From positions 3,534,001 to 3,598,000 of the forward strand of contig NVQB01000001.1 of NCBI GenBank assembly GCA_002319075.1: 64,000 bases of DNA, written 5' to 3'. Both the position numbers and the translations under genes were made by a program. Source of the DNA: Sphingobacteriaceae bacterium. GTDB lineage: Bacteria > Bacteroidota > Bacteroidia > B-17B0 > Aurantibacillaceae. The notes under the pieces were generated by a model, which saw only the letters and a list, made by a program, of their open reading frames with translations, was not told where the DNA came from and did not search any database. Below are positions 45,729 to 55,278 of the stretch, piece after piece (position 1 is the first letter of the stretch; each line of letters begins with the position of its first letter).

Positions 45729-48227
45729 ATGAGCACCATAGAAATAAGTCCACAGTTTGAACAAGTATTAAATTTCGTGAATCGCACGGATCAGATCATT
45801 TTTTTAACTGGGAAAGCCGGTACAGGTAAAACAACTTTATTAAAGTATATCAAACAAAATACTTTTAAGCAAATCTCCATCGTAGCACCTACAGGTGTTG
45901 CCGCCATTAACGCCGGTGGATCTACCATTCATTCCTTTTTTCAATTTCCTTTCACTCCTTTTTTACCGGCCTTAAAAGAAAGTGGCGAAATTGATTCGAC
46001 AAAAAACCTTCCTACTTTAAAATACAATTCGCAACGGCTGGCTATTTTCAGAAGTCTTGAATTGCTGGTTATTGACGAGATCAGTATGGTGCGCGCCGAT
46101 CTGTTAGATCAGATGGATGTCACACTTAGGCATACCCGAAAAAAATGGCATCTGCCTTTTGGTGGCGTGCAGGTTCTGTTAATCGGCGACATGTACCAAC
46201 TTCCCCCGGTTGTTCAGCAGGAAGAATGGAAATTCTTAAGCGAAATTTATCCCACCGCTTATTTTTTCGATAGCCTGGTCATGCGTAGAAATCCGCCGGT
46301 CTATATCGAGCTGGATAAAATTTACCGCCAGAGCGAACAAACTTTTATCGGACTTTTAAATAAAGTGCGTAATAATAATCTCGACCTGGAAAGTTTAGAT
46401 CTACTTAACTCACATTACAAAGCCAACATTACCAAAGAAGACTACCGCGATAATATTACACTTACCACTCACAACCGAAAAGCGGAAGAAATAAATTCCC
46501 GAAATCTGAAAGAACTCGAAGGCAAAGAGTATAGCTTCCGTTCAAAAGTAGATGGCATCTTTTCCGATCGCAATTTTCCTGCCGACGAAGTGCTTGTTTT
46601 AAAAAAAGGAACCCGTGTAATGTTCCTTAAAAACAACAGCGAAAAAAATTATTACAACGGAAAAATAGGAATTGTTTCCTATATCGATAACGAGAAAATA
46701 AAAGTTAAGTGTGATGAAGATCACTACGAAATTGAAGTTGGAAAAGAAACCTGGTCCAACGTCTCATACAAAGTTGATAAATCAACCAAACATGTTAATG
46801 AAGAGGTTCTTGGAACCTATACACAATATCCCTTGCGGCTCGCCTGGGCAATAACAATTCATAAAAGCCAGGGCCTAACCTTTGATAAGTTAATTATTGA
46901 TGCGGCAGAATCTTTTAGTGCAGGGCAAGTATACGTAGCTTTGAGCCGTTGCAGAAGTTTAAGCGGGCTAACCTTAAGTTCTCGCATAAGCAGAACAAGT
47001 TTGATGAACGATAATAACATTCTGAACTTTGCCACAACCAAGCAAAACAACGAACAGGTAAATTCTATTTTTTCTTCGTCACAACGTTCTTTCATTAAAA
47101 CTGTTTTAGTCAATCTTTTTGATTTGTCTGATCAACTTCAGATACGTAAAGATCTTGGAGGCGTTCTTCAAATGTACAACGCTCGTATGAATGCCGATGG
47201 CCTTAACTGGTCAGCAACTTTTTTCTCAAGGATAGAATCAATTAACGAGGTTTCAAACAGATTTAAATTTCAACTTTCAAATCTTATTGATAACGCATCT
47301 AGTCCGGAAACAGACGAAACTTTACAAGCAAGATTAAAGCAAGCTGCAGTTTATTTTGAAGTGGAATTAAAAAAAGCTACTGATGATCTTAAGAACTGCA
47401 GTTTGAATACAGAAAGCAAAGAAGCAGCTACTGAAGCTAACGAACTTCTACAGCTTATGTTTGACGGGCTTTTTCAAAAGCATGCATTGATAAAAACATT
47501 AACAGGCGGATTTTTATTTTCAGATTTTGTAAAAAATAAATTGAAGCTGGTTTTCCCCGATTTTAAACTTAACATTTACGCCAGCTCAAAAAATACAAAA
47601 GTTTCGGTGGATGTTAAATACCCCGCTCTTTACCGTGAGCTGATATTGAAGCGTGATGAGATTTGTAACGATAGTCATAAACCCATTTACCTGGTAGCCA
47701 GCAATAAAACTTTAATCGAACTCACAAATTATCTACCCGATACGCCTGATCGTTTGCTGCGTATATCCGGTTTTGGTGAGGCTAAAGTAAATGCTTTTGG
47801 AGATGAGTTTCTTCATATCATTAAAGGTTACATGAATGAGCATGACCTCGAAACAAATATAGCGGCTCTTAATACCAGTAAGGAGAAGAAAACGAAAAAA
47901 AACGCAAACGATGGCGAGGAGAAACCAAAAAAAGTAAATACAAAAGAACAAACATACCTTCTTTACAAACAAGGTATAAGCGTAGAAGAAATAGCAAAAC
48001 AGCGGGGTGTTACTACTAGTACAATTCAGTCTCACCTTGTTCCATACATCACTACTGGCGAAATTATTATTGATGACCTGGTAAGTAAAGAGAAACAAAA
48101 ATTAATTTTAAAGGCCCTTGAAAAATTTAGCTATGAAGAGGGACTTAATCCAATAAAGAGTAACTTGCCCGATACTATTTCTTTTGCAGAGATCCGTTAT
48201 GTGATGGCTCATCGTTTAAAAGACTAA
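45729..48227 (+). CDS. PIF1-like helicase with HRDC-like and HTH C-terminal domains
   Basis: The start is the ATG at 45729 (MSTIEISPQFEQVLNF), giving 832 residues. Walker A is GKAGTGKTT (28-36) and Walker B is LLVIDEISMV (about 111-120). APTGVAAINAGGSTIHSFF, GDMYQLPPV, an RQSEQTF segment and AITIHKSQGLTFDKLIID with QVYVALSRCRSLSGL complete the SF1B PIF1 helicase motifs (about 1-440). The C-terminal third adds an HRDC-like helical domain (about 634-700, LRISGFGEAKVNAFG) and an HTH_40-like segment (QGISVEEIAKQRGVTTSTIQSHL, about 745-770). RecQ helicases carry that pair, so the protein is a PIF1 core with a RecQ-type tail. It acts on DNA or RNA-DNA structures; the role is unknown. It is 11 bp upstream of the next gene. 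Confidence 0.92.
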   Translation: MSTIEISPQFEQVLNFVNRTDQIIFLTGKAGTGKTTLLKYIKQNTFKQISIVAPTGVAAINAGGSTIHSFFQFPFTPFLPALKESGEIDSTKNLPTLKYNSQRLAIFRSLELLVIDEISMVRADLLDQMDVTLRHTRKKWHLPFGGVQVLLIGDMYQLPPVVQQEEWKFLSEIYPTAYFFDSLVMRRNPPVYIELDKIYRQSEQTFIGLLNKVRNNNLDLESLDLLNSHYKANITKEDYRDNITLTTHNRKAEEINSRNLKELEGKEYSFRSKVDGIFSDRNFPADEVLVLKKGTRVMFLKNNSEKNYYNGKIGIVSYIDNEKIKVKCDEDHYEIEVGKETWSNVSYKVDKSTKHVNEEVLGTYTQYPLRLAWAITIHKSQGLTFDKLIIDAAESFSAGQVYVALSRCRSLSGLTLSSRISRTSLMNDNNILNFATTKQNNEQVNSIFSSSQRSFIKTVLVNLFDLSDQLQIRKDLGGVLQMYNARMNADGLNWSATFFSRIESINEVSNRFKFQLSNLIDNASSPETDETLQARLKQAAVYFEVELKKATDDLKNCSLNTESKEAATEANELLQLMFDGLFQKHALIKTLTGGFLFSDFVKNKLKLVFPDFKLNIYASSKNTKVSVDVKYPALYRELILKRDEICNDSHKPIYLVASNKTLIELTNYLPDTPDRLLRISGFGEAKVNAFGDEFLHIIKGYMNEHDLETNIAALNTSKEKKTKKNANDGEEKPKKVNTKEQTYLLYKQGISVEEIAKQRGVTTSTIQSHLVPYITTGEIIIDDLVSKEKQKLILKALEKFSYEEGLNPIKSNLPDTISFAEIRYVMAHRLKD

Positions 48228-48238
48228 AATAACAAACC

Positions 48239-49636
48239 ATGAAACACTTTTTTTTAATTGCATTGGCCTTACTGGCGTCAGATTTTAAGGCAGCACGAAT
48301 AATAATTAATGGCAATGTGCAACACACAAAAGTTAAAAGTTTAACCTATAGTTTTAATCGCGGGGTTATTCGGTACGAGGAAGTAAAAAAGACAACGACG
48401 ATTGATAAAAAAGGAAACTTTAAAATTGTGTTGGATTTAAGCACACTTACAAGAATCAGTATTGTTATCGATGAACAATATACCTCGCTTCATCTTCAGC
48501 CAGGCGACAGCATTGGAATGAAAATAGACTATCTGGATTTTGATAAAAGCATCGTTTTTTCCGGAAAAAACAGTAGCAAAAATAATTTTGAAAAGGAATT
48601 TGGAGAGAAATTTATTCTGGGACATGAATCGGAGATCTATCAACAAAATGCTTATCGTAAAGCTGTACCTTTCGCCAATTACTGTGATAGCATGCTAAAA
48701 GCAAAACTTCATTTTACCGACACTTACAGAGAAAAACTAGATCCGGTTTTTGCAACCAACTTTAAAAAAAATCTCATGTATGCAAATGCCTCCGATAAAT
48801 TAGACTATCCTGGAATGTGGGTTTACCTCAAAAAATTGAAAGACACCCTTCCGGAAATGCCCTACTCGTATTTTGATTTCGTTAAAGAGTTTTCTTTAGA
48901 CACGGATAGTTTACTTAAAACAGAATCAGGTTTTGATTTTTTGAAATCGGTTTGTGATCACTATGGAAATTACCTCGAACGAACTTCGGGTAAAACTTTA
49001 GATTATTATGGAAAGATGCAGATAGCAGAAAGTATGGTTAAAAACGAAAGGAACCTTTTAGCCTACAATTCTCACCTCGTTTTGTCCGCTCTCGAATATG
49101 GAAAATTTGTTGAAGCAGAAAAAATATATCTCTCGTATGAACTTAAAAATCCAAATTCAATGTATCTGACCGAGCTAAAGGATACTTACACTAAAATAAA
49201 ATCTATTTCTCCCGGACAAAATGCTCCAGCCTTTACATTGTTGGATGATGCTGGTAAAAAAGTGAGTCTCTCTGATTTTAAAGGGAAAATTATTTACCTC
49301 GATTTCTGGGCAAGCTGGTGCGGACCATGTGTTAGAGAGCTAGCCTTCTCAAAGAAAATAAAACCAGAGTATGAAGGTAAGGACATTGTGTTTCTTTACA
49401 TCTCTATTGACGAAGATGAAAAAAGCTGGAAAAATGGAATTACCAAAAATGAGATTCATGGCGTAAACCTGATTGCGCCTTCCTTTGATAATGCGCTTTG
49501 CGATAGTTATAACGTTAAAGGAATCCCTTCGTATTTTTTAATTGGAAGGGATGGAAAAATCATCGACAATAATCCGCCAAGACCAAGCGAAGAAGAAGCT
49601 TTAAAAAAGCTACTGACTTCGGCCCTCGAAAAATAA
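48239..49636 (+). CDS. Exported TlpA-like thioredoxin with N-terminal DUF4369-like domain
   Basis: A 465-residue protein with a signal peptide (MKHFFLIALALLASDFKAA). Residues about 22-120 are a beta-rich region with DUF4369-like features (INGNVQHTKVKSL, LHLQPGDSIGMKIDY), commonly found N-terminal to thioredoxin domains in Bacteroidota. A helical middle segment follows. The last 140 residues are a thioredoxin fold with FWASWCGPCVREL (redox CGPC at about 362-365) and GIPSYFLIGRDGK as the cis-Pro loop. It probably reduces exported proteins in the periplasm. It follows the PIF1 gene after 11 bp and is likely cotranscribed with it, though no functional link is evident. Confidence 0.88.
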   Translation: MKHFFLIALALLASDFKAARIIINGNVQHTKVKSLTYSFNRGVIRYEEVKKTTTIDKKGNFKIVLDLSTLTRISIVIDEQYTSLHLQPGDSIGMKIDYLDFDKSIVFSGKNSSKNNFEKEFGEKFILGHESEIYQQNAYRKAVPFANYCDSMLKAKLHFTDTYREKLDPVFATNFKKNLMYANASDKLDYPGMWVYLKKLKDTLPEMPYSYFDFVKEFSLDTDSLLKTESGFDFLKSVCDHYGNYLERTSGKTLDYYGKMQIAESMVKNERNLLAYNSHLVLSALEYGKFVEAEKIYLSYELKNPNSMYLTELKDTYTKIKSISPGQNAPAFTLLDDAGKKVSLSDFKGKIIYLDFWASWCGPCVRELAFSKKIKPEYEGKDIVFLYISIDEDEKSWKNGITKNEIHGVNLIAPSFDNALCDSYNVKGIPSYFLIGRDGKIIDNNPPRPSEEEALKKLLTSALEK

Positions 49637-49697
49637 ATACAGAATACAAAAAATCTAAAAATAGTTCCTGCGCCCGTTCTCGCGATAATTCGTCGCG

Positions 49698-49725
49698 TTG
49701 AATAGGAGTTATTTTAGTACCTTTA
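49698..49725 (+). promoter_or_regulatory. Promoter of the Nfu-type gene
   Basis: TTG at 49698-49700, a 17-bp spacer, then TACCTTTA (7 of 8 to TAnnTTTG) at 49718-49725. The ATG follows 7 bp later, giving an almost leaderless transcript. Confidence 0.45.
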
Positions 49726-49732
49726 TCCCGCT

Positions 49733-50356
49733 ATGAATATTCAAGAGATCCCTTATATAATTTATGCGGAAGAGACACCAAACCCTTCCAGTATAAAATT
49801 TGTTGCCAATAAACTTCTGCTTGTTAGCGGAGCTTCAGCCGAATACCTGTCTCCAACCGAGACTGCTGATGCCCCTATTGCGCAAAAATTATTTCAGTTC
49901 CCTTTTGTAAAACGTATTTTCATCCAGTCAAATTATATCACCATTACAAAACAAGATGCACTGGAGTGGGAGGAGATTCGCGATGAATTACGCGTTTTTA
50001 TTACAGACTATTTAAATAAAGGAAACGTTATAGTAAATAAACTTCCCGAACAAAAAGTAGCAAAAGATTCTTCATTTAAAGAAACTGTTTCCATCAACAC
50101 TCAACACACTGCACCAGGCAACGATGTTGAAAATAAAATTATCGAGGTCCTCGAACAATATATCCGTCCAGCTGTAGAGCAGGATGGAGGGCTCATCACT
50201 TTCAAAGAATTAAAAGATGGCATTGTTACGGTTCAGATGCGCGGGAGTTGCAGCGGTTGCCCTAGTAGCACTATGACGTTAAAAGCCGGAATAGAAGCGC
50301 TTTTGAAAAGATTACTGCCCGACGATGTAAAACAAGTGGTTAGCGAGGCTCTTTAA
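49733..50356 (+). CDS. Nfu/NifU-type iron-sulfur cluster carrier
   Basis: A 207-residue cytosolic protein that carries or scaffolds Fe-S clusters for transfer to apoproteins. The N-terminal half begins with YAEETPNPSSIKFVANKLLL, the Nfu N-terminal domain signature, and contains FQFPFVKRIFI. The C-terminal NifU domain (about 135-207) has IRPAVEQDGGLITF and GSCSGCPSSTMTLKAGIEALL, whose Cys-x-x-Cys pair binds the cluster. The domain order N-Nfu then NifU-C matches the eukaryote-like Nfu proteins. No isc or suf genes are adjacent. It is followed after 84 bp by the dCMP deaminase gene on the same strand. Confidence 0.95.
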   Translation: MNIQEIPYIIYAEETPNPSSIKFVANKLLLVSGASAEYLSPTETADAPIAQKLFQFPFVKRIFIQSNYITITKQDALEWEEIRDELRVFITDYLNKGNVIVNKLPEQKVAKDSSFKETVSINTQHTAPGNDVENKIIEVLEQYIRPAVEQDGGLITFKELKDGIVTVQMRGSCSGCPSSTMTLKAGIEALLKRLLPDDVKQVVSEAL

Positions 50357-50440
50357 TTTAAAATCCTGAAAAAAGGAGAATCAATTGATCAAACACCCGA
50401 AGAAAACTTCGAAACCCGAAACCAGAAATAAGAAATTATA

Positions 50441-50896
50441 ATGATCGCAAAACCATCCTTTGATGAAATTTACATGGAGCTGGCCGAAAAGCTGGCTCTT
50501 CGCTCACACTGCGTAAAAGCGCAGGTAGGGGCTGTGCTTACAAAGGATACACGTATCGTATCATTAGGTTATAACGGCCCGCCTGCCGGAACTCATAATT
50601 GTGATATTGAATGGCCGGGTGTAGGTTGCCCACGCGATAGTAAAGGCAGTTGCTCTCTGGCACTTCACGCCGAACAAAATGCTATTCTTTACGCGACAAA
50701 AAATAATGTCAGTATGCAGGACGCCACATTGTATGTCACACTCTCGCCTTGCATAGCCTGTGCCCGCGTGATTTTTACCACCGGCATAAAAAAAGTTTTT
50801 TACAAGCACAGTTACGCAAAATACAAAGGCATAAAAAATGATGAAGGTGTCGACTTTCTGCGCACTTTTGGTGTTGAAGTTATAGAATACAAATAG
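50441..50896 (+). CDS. comEB: dCMP deaminase (ComEB type)
   Basis: A 151-residue cytosolic Zn enzyme that converts dCMP to dUMP to supply thymidylate. KPSFDEIYMELAEKLALRSHC and AQVGAVLTKDTRIVSLGYNGPPAG start the fold. LHAEQNAI holds the Zn His and catalytic Glu, and LSPCIACARVIFTTGIKKV holds the two Zn Cys. The insertion CDIEWPGVGCPRDSKGSC holds extra Cys residues common in this group, which may bind a second Zn. Length is typical. It stops at TAG (50894-50896); an in-frame reading continues directly into the next small ORF. Confidence 0.95.
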   Translation: MIAKPSFDEIYMELAEKLALRSHCVKAQVGAVLTKDTRIVSLGYNGPPAGTHNCDIEWPGVGCPRDSKGSCSLALHAEQNAILYATKNNVSMQDATLYVTLSPCIACARVIFTTGIKKVFYKHSYAKYKGIKNDEGVDFLRTFGVEVIEYK

Positions 50897-51274
50897 CTGC
50901 TGTTACCTCGCCACATATTTTTCGTAACTATCATTATTTTTGCTTCATTATCACTCTCTGCCCAAAACAAAGGGGGCGGCAAAGAAAAAGCAAAATCCAA
51001 AGAGAAAAGCAAATCATCCAAAGGTTCTACAGGACCAAAAGAAAAAACTTTTAAGCAGGATCTGAAATCAAACAAACAGGTGCGCAGAGAAGCTCGCGAA
51101 AAACGAAAAATTGCCCGTGCTGAAAAAAAAGCCATCAAAAAGTACCATAAGCGTTTGCAAACTAAATCTGTGAGAAAACGGATGAAAAACAGTCGGAAAT
51201 CTGCTATGCGTCACAACGACAACAAACGTGAATTTTTCATGAAACGCTGGTTTAAAAAGCGAAAAAAGCGTTAA
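50897..51274 (+). CDS. Small basic secreted protein with no standard start codon (candidate)
   Basis: A frame-continuous reading right after the comEB stop has residues LLLPRHIFFVTIIIFASLSLSAQ, a good signal peptide with cleavage after SAQ. About 100 very basic residues follow, with runs such as KEKAKSKEKSKSSKG and RKIARAEKKAIKKYHKR, ending RWFKKRKKR. The only standard start codon in frame is a GTG at 51080, which would remove the signal peptide. The first possible starts after the stop are CTG at 50897 or 50900, so the start is uncertain (CTG start, or a sequence error). The family is unknown; similar short Lys/Arg-rich exported proteins occur in the phylum. Existence is supported only by the signal peptide and composition. 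Confidence 0.5.
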   Translation: MLLPRHIFFVTIIIFASLSLSAQNKGGGKEKAKSKEKSKSSKGSTGPKEKTFKQDLKSNKQVRREAREKRKIARAEKKAIKKYHKRLQTKSVRKRMKNSRKSAMRHNDNKREFFMKRWFKKRKKR

Positions 51275-51472
51275 AAATAACACTTATTTACCCTTATTGC
51301 CAATTAGACCCTGTTTTTAACCACTTATCAATTTCATTTAACCACAACAAAATCTGTTAATTTTATTTAAACATACGCTAGTAAATTTACTAAAGCTTAA
51401 AAATATGTTAACCTTCAATGGCAAGTTTAATATACTGGAAACCATTGTTTTAATAAAAACACGAGAAGTTTT

Positions 51473-51504
51473 TTTGTTAGATAACGCTAGGGTTTATAAA
51501 TTTA
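51473..51504 (+). promoter_or_regulatory. Promoter of the TonB-receptor operon
   Basis: TTTG at 51473-51476, a 20-bp spacer, then TAAATTTA (7 of 8 to TAnnTTTG) at 51497-51504. The ATG at 51545 follows after 40 bp. The 270-bp gap before it (51275-51544) has no other clear element. Confidence 0.5.
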
Positions 51505-51544
51505 AGGCTTTACAAACATAGATATTAAGGTAATTTAACACTAT

Positions 51545-54500
51545 ATGAAGAAGATTTATTTAGCAGTTGTATTGATTCTTTTTGCAAGCTTATCCGCTTT
51601 AGCTCAAAATGATAATGGAGCAATTAAGATCATTTTGAAAGATAAAAGTACTGGTGAGGCAATTCCCTTTGCCAATGTAGTGGCCTATAAAGAAGGGGTT
51701 CAGGTGGGTGTTTCCACTACGAATATGGACGGTGAAGCTTTCATCAAGCCTTTAAGCCCTGGTAAATATACTGTTAAAGGTATCTACGTGGGTTATCAGG
51801 CGGCAGAGGTAAAAGATGTAGTGGTAGGAGAAGGTAAAACTGCTTATGTCACTATTCCTTTAGCTAATGGAGAAGGGGTAAACCTTCAAACTGTTGATGT
51901 TGTAGCTTATCAGGTTCCACTTATCGATCCGGATACAAAGTCGGGAGCAACTGTTACGCGTGAAGATTATCAAAATCTCGCAACAAAAGATGTTAACTCC
52001 GTAGCGGCTACAACTGCTGGTGTTTTCCAGTCTGATGAAGGAAAAGCGATCAGTATCCGTGGTGGTCGTTCAGAAAGTGCTACTTATTTCGTAGATGGTG
52101 TAAAAGTTTTTGGTAAGCCAAATCTTCCTCAACAATCTATCGAACAGTTACAGGTAATTACCGGAGGTGTTCCTGCGAGTTACGGAGATTTAACTTCTGG
52201 TGCTATTTCTATTTCAACTCGTGGTCCGCAATCAAAATATTTTGGTGGTATTGAATTAGTTTCGTCTCAGCTCACCGATAAATTTGGTTACAATTCATTA
52301 GGATTTAGCGTGGGTGGACCAATTTACAAAAAGAGAGATTCAACACGCCGCACAGTTTTAGGATTTTTCGTTTCTGGTCAAGGTAATTATATCAAAGAAC
52401 CACAACCTTCTTTCGTTCCCATCTATGTTTTAAAAGATGAAAAGTTACAGGAGTTAAAAGAAAATCCATTAACTCCGTCACGCTCAGGTACAGGTTACGT
52501 GCGTAGTTCAGAGTTTGTAACAAAAGACGACATGACTACCCAACGTTTCAGACCTAACGCTACAAACCGTTTACTCTCTATAAATGGTAAGTTAGATTTT
52601 CAACCAACCGCTAACACCAATATTACTTTAGGAGGTTTCTATGAATACAATGACAATCTAAGTGGTGCGGTTACCAATAATCTTTTTAATGCCAGCAACA
52701 ATGGTTTAACCAGCACGCGAAATGTGAGAGGAAACTTAGGTATTACCCAAAAATTTGGAAATGCTACAGCAGATAAAAGCAAAACGCAATCTCTATTATC
52801 TAATTCGTTTTTTAAATTTCTGGTGAGTTATGAAAATATACTTACAAGATCACAAAGTGCTACACACAAAGACAATCTCTTTGATTACGGATATGTAGGT
52901 AAATTTGAGAGAACTTACACCGATCAGAATTCGGCATTCAATTACAACTTTGCACCAGAATATTCCATAAATGGAGGACAAGCAGCACAGTCCTACACTT
53001 ATACTGGTCGTCAGGAACAAGGTGTGATATTTACAGCTGGCACGCAAAATCCTGATGCCGCAGCCTATACTCAGTATATCGCAGACAATACAAATCCAAA
53101 TGCATTAACAATGGATTATATTGCCGGTAATAATGGTTTAAGAAATGGTGATTTACCACAAAGTATTTACGGCCTGTATCAAAATTTCGGAACTGTTTAT
53201 GATCTTAACTTAAAACAAAACCAACAACAATTCAGGGTAGCTTCAAGTTTTAATACCGACATTAAAAATCACGCTCTTACTGTAGGTTTAGAATTCGATC
53301 AACGTACAAATTCTTATTATCAGATTAGCCCTGTGGGACTTTGGACAAGGATGAGATTGATTGCCAATTCTCACACAGAACAATTAGACAGATCAAAGCC
53401 TATCCTAAATACAGAACTTTCGGGTTTAATTCCATACTATTATTATGATTATTCTTATGATCAGGCAAAACAAACACAGTTTTCGGAAAAATTGCTTGAC
53501 AAATTGGGTCTACCTCAAAATTATACAGGTATGGTTAATATCGATGCGCTTGATCCTTCTACTTTCAGCTTGGACATGTTTAGCGCTGAAGATTTGTTAG
53601 GACAAACAGCCAGCACACCTTTGGTATTTTATTCAGGGTACGATGCGCAGGGTAATAAAACAAACAACAATAAAACAAACATCAACGACTTTATCAATGC
53701 CAAAGACGATAAAGGAAGAAACACTTTACCGGTAGGTGCATTCAAACCTATTTATTCTTCTGTTTACATTATGGATAAATTTGATTTTAAAGACATTAAA
53801 TTCTTAGTAGGGTTACGTATCGATCGTTATGATGCAAATCAACAGGTTTTGAAAGATAAATACGCTTTACATGAACTTGCTACTGTAGGTGATCTTGGCT
53901 CTATTGAAAATTTACCTGTAGGATTTACAGATAATATTCCTGCTAACATTTCAAAAGATGCGGCAGTTTATGTTGCTACTACTCCAATTGGAGGAAAATC
54001 TCCCGGGTACATCACTGGTTACAGAGAAGGTGATAAATGGTTTAACGCCGAAGGAAACGAAATATCCGATCCTAACCTTATTAACTCAACCGAAGCGCGT
54101 CCAACACCTTTATTTAAAGATGTGGCAAACTACGACAAAAAAATGTCAACCGGTGGATTTGCAAATTATGTTGCAGCTGTTAACCCTCAGCCTCGTTTAG
54201 GCTTTTCATTTCCTATTTCAGACGTAGCTAACTTTTTTGCTCACTACGATTGGTTAATCCAACGTCCTACTGGTAACCAGTTATCACCAATGGATTATTA
54301 TTTCCTTAATTCTTCATCTACACGTCCTTTAATTACAAATCCGAATCAAAAACCACAACAAACAATTGATTATGAATTAGGATTTGCACAAGTATTGAAC
54401 GAACGTAAAAATGCATCTTTAACAATTACTTCCTTTTATAGAGAAATGCGTAACCTCATTAATCAAAGAGTTGTGGTTGGTGCTTACCCTAGAGATTATA

Positions 54501-55258
54501 TCATCTTCGATAACATCGACTTTGCAACCACCAAAGGTTTATCAGCAGCATTCGATTTCCGCAGAACTGGCGGATCTCAAATTAAATTAAACTACACACT
54601 TCAGTTCGCTGAAGGTACAGGTTCAAATGCTAACTCCGGAGCTAACTTGGCTTCTTCTGGTCAACCAAACTTACGTGTATTACAACCTTTAGATTACGAT
54701 CAACGTCATAGTTTTGTGCTTTCTTACGACTACCGTTTCGGTGCTAAAAAAGACTACAAAGGACCAACTTTCAAAACTAAGAAAGATAAAACGGTTCAAT
54801 TATTAGAAGATGTTGGATTTAATTTAACTTTCCTTCTCGGATCAGGAACTCCATACACACGTTGGAATACAGCTAATCCAGTAAGCGGAGGCCGTTCGAG
54901 CATCGTTGGTCAAATCAATGGATCTTCAAAACCTTGGCAATTCAGAGCTAACTTAAGACTTGATAAAAACATTGAACTTGAGTGGGGTAAAGAAGAGTCG
55001 GACAACAAAAAAACGGCCAGCCTCAACATCTATTTACAAGTACTGAACTTATTTAACACGCGTAACGTTCTTAACGTTTATAATTTCACTGGAGCTCCGG
55101 ATGATGACGGTTACCTTGCTTCAACTCAAGGTCAGTCAGCTTTAGCTATTACTAATAGCGCGGCCGCATTCAGAGATATGTACAATGTCAGAATGAACTC
55201 GCCTACTAACTATAGTTTACCAAGACAAATTCGTATAGGGGCATTATTTCAATTTTAA
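51545..55258 (+). CDS. TonB-dependent outer membrane receptor with carboxypeptidase-like N-terminal domain
   Basis: A 1237-residue outer membrane transporter. The signal peptide MKKIYLAVVLILFASLSALAQ is followed by a CarboxypepD_reg-like domain (about 25-110, GAIKIILKDKSTGEAIPFANVVAYKEG, PGKYTVKGIYVGYQAAEVKDV). The plug domain (about 115-230) contains ISIRGGRSESATYFVDGVKV, QLQVITGGVPASYGDLTSGAISI and STRGPQ. The rest is a large barrel ending in a strand with the terminal aromatic Phe (RQIRIGALFQF). Such receptors take up large substrates using the TonB system. The next two genes code for a T9SS-exported protein and a PorV-like protein, so the three probably work together at the surface. No SusD homologue is adjacent. 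Confidence 0.93.
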   Translation: MKKIYLAVVLILFASLSALAQNDNGAIKIILKDKSTGEAIPFANVVAYKEGVQVGVSTTNMDGEAFIKPLSPGKYTVKGIYVGYQAAEVKDVVVGEGKTAYVTIPLANGEGVNLQTVDVVAYQVPLIDPDTKSGATVTREDYQNLATKDVNSVAATTAGVFQSDEGKAISIRGGRSESATYFVDGVKVFGKPNLPQQSIEQLQVITGGVPASYGDLTSGAISISTRGPQSKYFGGIELVSSQLTDKFGYNSLGFSVGGPIYKKRDSTRRTVLGFFVSGQGNYIKEPQPSFVPIYVLKDEKLQELKENPLTPSRSGTGYVRSSEFVTKDDMTTQRFRPNATNRLLSINGKLDFQPTANTNITLGGFYEYNDNLSGAVTNNLFNASNNGLTSTRNVRGNLGITQKFGNATADKSKTQSLLSNSFFKFLVSYENILTRSQSATHKDNLFDYGYVGKFERTYTDQNSAFNYNFAPEYSINGGQAAQSYTYTGRQEQGVIFTAGTQNPDAAAYTQYIADNTNPNALTMDYIAGNNGLRNGDLPQSIYGLYQNFGTVYDLNLKQNQQQFRVASSFNTDIKNHALTVGLEFDQRTNSYYQISPVGLWTRMRLIANSHTEQLDRSKPILNTELSGLIPYYYYDYSYDQAKQTQFSEKLLDKLGLPQNYTGMVNIDALDPSTFSLDMFSAEDLLGQTASTPLVFYSGYDAQGNKTNNNKTNINDFINAKDDKGRNTLPVGAFKPIYSSVYIMDKFDFKDIKFLVGLRIDRYDANQQVLKDKYALHELATVGDLGSIENLPVGFTDNIPANISKDAAVYVATTPIGGKSPGYITGYREGDKWFNAEGNEISDPNLINSTEARPTPLFKDVANYDKKMSTGGFANYVAAVNPQPRLGFSFPISDVANFFAHYDWLIQRPTGNQLSPMDYYFLNSSSTRPLITNPNQKPQQTIDYELGFAQVLNERKNASLTITSFYREMRNLINQRVVVGAYPRDYIIFDNIDFATTKGLSAAFDFRRTGGSQIKLNYTLQFAEGTGSNANSGANLASSGQPNLRVLQPLDYDQRHSFVLSYDYRFGAKKDYKGPTFKTKKDKTVQLLEDVGFNLTFLLGSGTPYTRWNTANPVSGGRSSIVGQINGSSKPWQFRANLRLDKNIELEWGKEESDNKKTASLNIYLQVLNLFNTRNVLNVYNFTGAPDDDGYLASTQGQSALAITNSAAAFRDMYNVRMNSPTNYSLPRQIRIGALFQF

Positions 55259-55264
55259 TTTTTT

Positions 55265-55270
55265 GGAGGA
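55265..55270 (+). promoter_or_regulatory. Strong Shine-Dalgarno sequence of the 1496-aa cargo gene
   Basis: GGAGGA, 8 nt before the ATG at 55279, in a 20-bp intergenic gap. Strong Shine-Dalgarno sites are uncommon in Bacteroidota, so this supports efficient downstream translation and the chosen start. Confidence 0.65.
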
Positions 55271-55278
55271 GATCTAAC

